A stretch of DNA of 38,245 bases from Lachnospiraceae bacterium (GTDB lineage Bacteria; Bacillota; Clostridia; Lachnospirales; Lachnospiraceae). Location: positions 1-38,245 of the forward strand of contig JAETQH010000041.1 of the NCBI GenBank assembly GCA_021770785.1, read 5' to 3'. The notes under the pieces were generated by a model that did not search any database, was not told the DNA's origin, and was given only the letters and a program-made list of their open reading frames with translations. Shown piece after piece: positions 34,003-38,245 of the stretch (position 1 is its first letter; every line of letters starts with the position of its first letter). The translations under genes were made by a program, and so were the position numbers.

Positions 34003-34959
34003 ATGGGAACAACAGAATTGATATCACTACAGCTTAGAATGTTTCTGATCATGCTGACAGGACTTTTCTTTCGGCGGAAAAACCTGATCTCAGCGGAGGG
34101 CAAAAAAAATCTCACCGATCTGGTGATCTATCTCATCTTACCCTGCAACATCGTGAAATCCTTTATGATCACGTTTGACGGGAATACACTAAAAAAATTC
34201 GGGACTGTCTTTCTGGTCTCTGTGCTGATCCAGGTGGTCTGCGCCCTGTTTGCAAGACTGTTTTACAACCGCATGGCACCGGGACACAGAAAAGTTATGC
34301 AGTATGCCACCGTGGCGTCCAATGCCGGATTTCTGGGCAATCCTGTGGCGGAGGGTGTGTTCGGCAGCGTGGGACTCGCGCTCGCATCCGTCTATCTGAT
34401 CCCCCAGCGCATCGTCATGTGGTCCGCGGGCGTGTCCTATTTTACAGCGGACAGCGAAACTCCCGGATCTGCCAGCACGCCTTCACGGAATGCCCGCATG
34501 CATATGCTCAGGCGGATCATCACTCACCCCTGCATCATCGCCGTTGCCGTGGGGCTGGTATTCCTGCTGGGACAGGTGCGACTGCCTTCTTTTCTGGACG
34601 CGGCACTCCGGGATATCGGAAACTGCAACACAGCCATGTCCATGCTCGTCATCGGCACGATCCTCGCGGACGTAAGCCCCCGGGATATGCTGGATGGATC
34701 GATCTTCCTCTTCTCAGGTCTGAGACTGATCCTGATCCCGCTGCTTGTCCATGCAGGCTGCCTCTTCTGTGCTGTCGATCCGCTTGTGACAGGCGTGTCC
34801 GTTCTGCTTGCGGCGATGCCGGCGGCAAGCACCACAGCGATCCTCGCCGCCAAGTATGACGGAGACGCCGCTTACGCAAGCAAGTGCGTCGTCACCACCA
34901 CTGTACTCTCCCTGCTGACAACCCCGGTGTGGAGCATGATCCTGCTGCGGGCGATTTGA
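34003..34959 (+). CDS. AEC-family (auxin efflux carrier) transporter
   Basis: 318 residues, strongly hydrophobic, with about ten membrane segments. Start at the ATG at 34003 with GGGAG six bases upstream; an ATG 18 bases earlier lacks such a site. Family features include LRMFLIMLTGLFFRRKNLIS, DLVIYLILPCNIVKSF, the VASNAGFLGNPVAEGVFGSVGL segment with the conserved NxGFxGxP, and AAMPAASTTAILAAKYDGD near the C-terminus. In bacteria, AEC carriers export or import small organic acids such as malate or malonate; the substrate here is unknown. It converges with the HPr-like gene 11 bases beyond its stop. Confidence 0.9.
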   Translation: MGTTELISLQLRMFLIMLTGLFFRRKNLISAEGKKNLTDLVIYLILPCNIVKSFMITFDGNTLKKFGTVFLVSVLIQVVCALFARLFYNRMAPGHRKVMQYATVASNAGFLGNPVAEGVFGSVGLALASVYLIPQRIVMWSAGVSYFTADSETPGSASTPSRNARMHMLRRIITHPCIIAVAVGLVFLLGQVRLPSFLDAALRDIGNCNTAMSMLVIGTILADVSPRDMLDGSIFLFSGLRLILIPLLVHAGCLFCAVDPLVTGVSVLLAAMPAASTTAILAAKYDGDAAYASKCVVTTTVLSLLTTPVWSMILLRAI

Positions 34960-34970
34960 AGGTTGGAAGC

Positions 34971-35219
34971 CTATACCGCCTGCCCAAACTGTGTGCAGAG
35001 AAAACGGCTGACTGCCTCCAGCAGATCCTCTGCATCGTCCGCCTGGATATTCAGATTCATGACGCGGTTGAAACCAAGCGCCAGCATTCCGAGAACGGAT
35101 TTTGCATCCATGGTCTCCCTGCCCAGGGAGACCTCCACAACATATGGATACCGCGCAACCGTATCCACGAATTCCATGACTTCTTTCTGATCTCTCAAGA
35201 TAACATTTCTACTGATCAT
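34971..35219 (-). CDS. HPr-like protein lacking the phosphorylated histidine
   Basis: 82 residues with the HPr fold: the second half MDAKSVLGMLALGFNRVMNL keeps the Ser46 region (AKSVLGMLALG) and the C-terminal helix AEDLLEAVSRFL. In true HPr the N-terminus carries GLHARPA with the catalytic His15; here the same place reads RDQKEVMEFVDTVARYP and the protein has no histidine at all. It cannot carry phosphate in the PTS by the usual route. A Crh-like regulatory role through the serine site is possible (Crh likewise lacks His15), but that is inference. GAGGGG lies 11 bases before the ATG. It is upstream of nothing on its strand except the AEC stop, so it is monocistronic. Confidence 0.75.
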   Translation of the reverse strand: MISRNVILRDQKEVMEFVDTVARYPYVVEVSLGRETMDAKSVLGMLALGFNRVMNLNIQADDAEDLLEAVSRFLCTQFGQAV

Positions 35220-35270
35220 TTTTTCATACCCCTCATCTTTTGACCAAATTTTATTTCCATGTATCTGTCA

Positions 35271-36578
35271 TCAATTCAATTCGAACAGCTTCGCTCCATG
35301 TGACGGCACAGTATCCGTGAGCACATTTTCATGTATTGCCGTCTCCTGCCGGCTCCAAAGTTCCTTCGCGCTGCCGGCATCCGCCGCCGTATCCGCAAAC
35401 TGCTCCACTTCTTTCAGGTCACATCTTATTTCCTGTTCCGTGTCCCTGAAATTGAAGAATGCAATATATTTCTCACCTGTCGCGCGGTTCATGCAGCTCC
35501 AAACCGCATGATCCTCATCTTTCTCAAACTGCTGCCCAACATAATCGTTGGAAACGAGTCTGAGGATATCCTTCCTGGTTAGCAGATCCAGCGTCCAGTC
35601 ATCCAGTAATGTCAGCTCCGCACCGATCATGAGCGGTGAGCCAAAGACGCACCACAGTGTCATCATCGTGATCTGCTCGTCCTTTGTCAGATTCGAGTCC
35701 CACCCTCCTCTGCCAAAACCTTTTCCAAGCTTGCCAAGCGGGAGCATGTCACAGTCCGGATAAGAGCCCTCCGCAACGTGATTCTGCCACAGCTCGCAGC
35801 GGTCAAACATATTCCGCAGCAAATCCCAGTTATCCCAGAAATCATCGGTAATGCGCCACATGTTGGCATACTTTTCATAATGCCATGCCTTCTCGATCAG
35901 CGCCGGTCCCGGGGAGAGCGACAGCACGATATCCCTTCCGGATTTCTGGATCGCGCGCTGCAGCATTTCGACCTCATGCGCCGCCGAGTAAGGATTGTGC
36001 GGATATGCATTGGTATTGCAGATATCATCACATTTGATGAAGTCAACACCCCACTCCGCGTACAGGCTGATGATCGAATCATAGTACTCCTGCGCCCCTT
36101 TTGCATTCCTGCGGACTCCGTACATATCGGGATTCCACACGCAGATCGAGGACGGATCTGCGATCTCATTTGCAGTGATGTTCGTCCCGAGTACCGGCAT
36201 ATGCTCATGCGCCGCTTTCCTGGGGATCCCGCGCATGATATGGATCCCGAATTTCAATCCAAGGTCATGTATGTACGCTGCCAGCGGCGCAAAGCCTTTT
36301 CCGCCTGCGGCAGACGGAAATCTGTTCACTGCCGGAAGCAGCCTGCCGTACTCGTCGATCTCCTCATCGCCAAACGGGATATACTGGTACTTGTCCCGCA
36401 TCGTACCAGCGTCCTTTGCGTACCACTCGATATCCACCACGATGTACTCCCAGCCCGCGTCTTTCATGTGCGCCGCCATATAATCCGCGTTGGCTTTTAC
36501 CTGCGCCTCGGTGACAGTTGTGTCATAATAATCATAACTGTTCCAGCCCATCGGCGCCTTTTTCATCCGATATTTCAT
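35271..36578 (-). CDS. GH27 alpha-galactosidase
   Basis: 435 residues from the ATG at 36578 (GAGGA seven bases upstream); the frame is open further 5' but that part lies beyond the ribosome site. The start APMGWNSYDYY is typical of GH27 and GH36-like clan D enzymes. The nucleophile Asp184 lies in FIKCDDICNTN and the acid/base Asp in MWRITDDFWDNW (about 245-246); FGIHIMRGIPR is another conserved strand. A C-terminal beta-sandwich follows (FFNFRDTEQEIRCDL). No signal peptide, so it acts in the cytoplasm on imported alpha-galactosides. Some relatives of this divergent branch are uncharacterised, so activity on another alpha-linked sugar cannot be excluded. Driven by the promoter at 36666-36694. 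Confidence 0.88.
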   Translation of the reverse strand: MKYRMKKAPMGWNSYDYYDTTVTEAQVKANADYMAAHMKDAGWEYIVVDIEWYAKDAGTMRDKYQYIPFGDEEIDEYGRLLPAVNRFPSAAGGKGFAPLAAYIHDLGLKFGIHIMRGIPRKAAHEHMPVLGTNITANEIADPSSICVWNPDMYGVRRNAKGAQEYYDSIISLYAEWGVDFIKCDDICNTNAYPHNPYSAAHEVEMLQRAIQKSGRDIVLSLSPGPALIEKAWHYEKYANMWRITDDFWDNWDLLRNMFDRCELWQNHVAEGSYPDCDMLPLGKLGKGFGRGGWDSNLTKDEQITMMTLWCVFGSPLMIGAELTLLDDWTLDLLTRKDILRLVSNDYVGQQFEKDEDHAVWSCMNRATGEKYIAFFNFRDTEQEIRCDLKEVEQFADTAADAGSAKELWSRQETAIHENVLTDTVPSHGAKLFELN

Positions 36579-36646
36579 TGTCGTGTCCTCTTTTCTTATT
36601 TTCATTTTTAACTTTCTTATCTTCACTGATGTAACCCAGATGTCCC

Positions 36647-36694
36647 GAAACCCGTTTCACAAATCAATATAATCTTCTTTGTCTGCTTTGTCAA
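36647..36694 (-). promoter_or_regulatory. Promoter and LacI-type operator of the GH27 gene
   Basis: Consensus TTGACA (36689-36694), 17 bases, TATATT (36666-36671) on the minus strand. Immediately downstream, over the expected start point, lies GAAACCCGTTTC (36647-36658), whose 5-bp arms GAAAC/GTTTC suit a LacI-family repressor. Further upstream a 6-bp repeat CTCAAC/GTTGAG (36728-36748) may be a second site. No other gene is visible in 36700-36940. Confidence 0.75.
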
Positions 36695-36945
36695 TATTTA
36701 GGGAAAGATATTTAAACTCTTTTTCCTCTCAACTGTTGTATGGTTGAGTTTAACTAAATCCTTATTATAAATCAAAGCGGAAAATTATCGGAAAGGATTA
36801 AAACAGATATGATATTTTAAACGATGTGCAGCGGGTGCAGATGAATAATATATTCGATAGTATGAAAAACAAATATGTATTCCTTGCCCTGTTTGACAAT
36901 ATATGATAGACTTTTCATATGGAACAATCGTGTTACAGGGTGGAA

Positions 36946-37014
36946 AACCTCCCTAACTTCAAAAGAGAAGGGAGGTTGCTTACCTATTTAGATAGGAATA
37001 ATAAGCGAAAATAA
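36946..37014 (+). other. Possible remnant of a type I holin-like toxin gene
   Basis: AACCTCCCT (36946-36954) can pair with AGGGAGGTT (36969-36977), hiding a GGGAGG ribosome site, a trick known from type I toxin mRNAs. Shortly after, the frame from 36982 reads TYLDRNNKRK and stops at 37012-37014, which looks like the C-terminal tail of putative holin-like toxins. No start codon or hydrophobic segment lies between, so the body of the toxin seems deleted. The family link rests on my recollection of such tails. Confidence 0.35.
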
Positions 37015-37101
37015 ATAAGCCTACCTTGTTACTTGGCCGTAGAAGGTAGGCTTAAAAACCAACTGGAGGTTAACCACTTTGTGGGCGGTTGTTCCTTTTA
37101 T
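37008..37101 (-). ncRNA. Small RNA, possible type I antitoxin RNA
   Basis: A promoter at 37108-37136 would start a roughly 90-base minus-strand RNA. It has an inner CCAC-AAA-GTGG stem and ends in a strong hairpin, AAGCCTACCT (complement at 37044-37053) with AGGTAGGCTT (37017-37026), followed by TTATTTATTTT, a fair intrinsic terminator. No ORF of note is inside. It runs antiparallel into the toxin-tail sequence, the layout of type I toxin-antitoxin loci with overlapping 3' ends. Confidence 0.55.
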
Positions 37102-37107
37102 GTCTAT

Positions 37108-37136
37108 ACTATAGCATTTTATATCTCTGATTGCAA
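37108..37136 (-). promoter_or_regulatory. Promoter of the small RNA
   Basis: Minus-strand TTGCAA (37131-37136), 17 bases, TATAGT (37108-37113). It is not followed by any ribosome site or ORF, supporting a non-coding transcript. 37137-37289 holds nothing else I can name. Confidence 0.6.
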
Positions 37137-37289
37137 GCACTATCATTTGCTTTTTAGGGTTGTTTCACGAAGGATTTCAATTGATGTTATTTGTCATTTG
37201 CCGATAAATTCAATGTTTCTATCTAAAAAAGTACATAAAGCTCCCTCTTAACTTATTTCGTGTTTTTTAGATTGCCAAGGTTCCATTTT

Positions 37290-38057
37290 TTAATACCGGC
37301 TCGGTATCGGACTGAAAATCATCTGAAGACCAATTTCTAAATTGTCGCAAACATCATCTATTATGTCCGGAATGCCTCCCCGCCCTTCCGGGTTTTTCAT
37401 TTGAAGCAGCCGTGCGATATTGTATGCGCATTTGCGCAGGAGCGACATTGTGTTTTTTCCCAGTCTTATGGTACTTTTATCTTCTCCAAATGTCTCGTCC
37501 AGTACATAGTGCAGACAGTTTTCAATCTCCCAATGCTTTCTTTTATACTCCAGCATCTCTTCTGCATCCAGCACTTTGCCTGCTGCCAGCCCAAACCATT
37601 CTACGTCATGACCCGTCCCTTCTATCCGCTTTGGCTGTTTTTTGCTCCCCTTTTCCAAAAACTCCGCAATGCCTGGGGTCATATCGTTCCCGCAGCCATC
37701 CTGTGTATCCCCCTTGTATTAAAAACTTCCCCGATCCAGTTGATCACCATTTCCTCATCGACCGCAGCCAGCATTCTCGACATGGTCGATACCGATGGCA
37801 CCCCGTTCCGAAACGGCATATGTCTTTGAAGTTCTGCCAGATGCCTTTTGCTCCATCTGACAATACGGCGCAGTTTTGTTTTCCCTGCCAGCAGCCCCAT
37901 AATAATACAGACAAAGATTTCCGCCAGTTCATGTGGTTTTGACCGGCTGCTCCTGGGGTTGGGGATATCACGCAGCCAGTCAATCAGCGGCCGTGTACGG
38001 AAGAAAGCCCTAATTGGCCTCCAGTTTCAGTTCCAGTCTTTCCAGCAGCTTTTTAAT
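37290..38057 (-). pseudogene. ISAs1-family transposase, frameshifted and internally deleted
   Basis: The N-terminus begins after AAAGGAG at an ATT (38055-38057; probably once ATG) and reads KKLLERLELKLEAN; an extra T near 38012 then shifts the frame. Beyond it lies the ISAs1 N-terminal (H-repeat-associated) domain: LIDWLRDIPNPRSS, HELAEIFVCIIMGLLAGK, FRNGVPSVSTMSRML, then GEVFNTRGIHRMAAG. Near 37680 this jumps to the family's C-terminal part in another frame: ITPGIAEFLEKGSKK, KRKHWEIENCLHYVLDETF and LLRKCAYNIARLL. About 150 middle residues that carry the first catalytic acidic residues are missing. So this is a dead insertion sequence with at least two frame changes and one deletion. Terminal inverted repeats could not be identified. 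Confidence 0.8.
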
Positions 38058-38224
38058 ACCGCTCCTTTCTGTATGAATATGCTATTTAGGCGTTTGCAAA
38101 ACGCCAAACCCCACATAAATACGGCATATTTTTTTCTACAAAATAAAACACCTCCTCACTAATTTATGGTAAAATAGAGTTGCAACCACCATTAACCAAT
38201 CCACCAGTAAGGAGATGTACTTAT

Positions 38225-38245
38225 ATGATAACACATAACCAGCTC
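38225..38245 (+). CDS. Start of an unidentified gene, cut by the window edge
   Basis: AAGGAGATG lies about 9 bases before an ATG at 38225 that opens MITHNQL and runs off the end. A TAAAAT at about 38170 could be its -10 box. The place, just beyond an ISAs1 remnant, suggests another insertion-sequence gene, but seven codons are too few to tell. Confidence 0.4.

Noticed and set aside
35778..36611. 277-codon plus-strand frame opposite the GH27 gene
   Set aside because: Antisense shadow; the GH27 catalytic motifs lie on the other strand.
1..38245. CRISPR arrays, tRNA or rRNA genes
   Set aside because: No regularly spaced repeats of 25-40 bases and no cloverleaf or rRNA-like sequence was seen by eye.

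Overview
The window looks like a piece of chromosome from a gut-type Clostridia, most likely Lachnospiraceae. The reasons are strong AGGAGG-type ribosome sites, GH42 and GH27 galactosidases with LacI-style operators, AgrCA-like signalling genes, RelBE/DinJ modules, large two-HTH TPR regulators and Tn916-like integration remnants. The family assignment is inference; no rRNA or tRNA gene was seen. Base composition is mosaic: about 1-11.6 kb, 13.8-21.6 kb and the last 1.5 kb are AT-rich, while 11.8-13.7 kb and 21.9-36.6 kb are clearly GC-richer and look like host backbone.

Region 1 (1-11.6 kb) is a decaying defence and mobile island. It holds a C-terminal scrap of a DUF1703 nuclease, a GHKL ATPase gene interrupted by two in-frame stops, an apparently intact RelE/ParE-RelB toxin-antitoxin pair with its own promoter, a YhcG/DUF1016 nuclease, an Mrr-type REase-STAND ATPase, a Fic-family pseudo-enzyme that has lost its active-site motif, a frameshifted and truncated tyrosine integrase, an excisionase-like HTH protein, a GNAT acetyltransferase, an XRE regulator, and a broken composite gene ending in a DUF3883 nuclease-like domain. 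Heptamers repeated at 11-bp phase lie at three borders and may be old integrase arm-type sites.

Region 2 (11.8-13.7 kb) has two overlapping RlaP-type nucleotidyltransferases followed by a 164-bp near-palindromic element; a related half copy lies near 33.1 kb.

Region 3 (13.9-21.6 kb) is the most unusual part. One minus-strand operon contains a degraded radical SAM gene, an ABC exporter, and a second ABC exporter fused in frame to an RsgA-type GTPase. It diverges from a 56-codon secreted-looking peptide gene. The two transcripts flank a 14-bp inverted repeat with a TATACT box exactly 19 bp away on each side. A 599-aa protein with two XRE-type HTH domains and TPR-like helices (RRNPP-like architecture) converges on the peptide gene. 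I infer a regulated peptide production/export or pheromone cassette that has partly decayed.

Region 4 (21.9-36.6 kb) is metabolic and signalling backbone: GH42 beta-galactosidase, DUF1848 protein, a LytTR response regulator with a soluble GHKL kinase, a divergent heterodimeric ABC exporter pair, MTA/SAH nucleosidase, a D12-class DNA adenine methylase, an alpha/beta hydrolase, a GNAT enzyme, an AEC-family transporter, an HPr-like protein lacking the phosphorylated histidine, and GH27 alpha-galactosidase. The GH42 and response-regulator promoters are strikingly alike.

Region 5 (36.7-38.2 kb) has a small-RNA gene beside what looks like the tail of a type I (holin-like) toxin, an internally deleted ISAs1-family transposase, and the first seven codons of another gene at the window edge.
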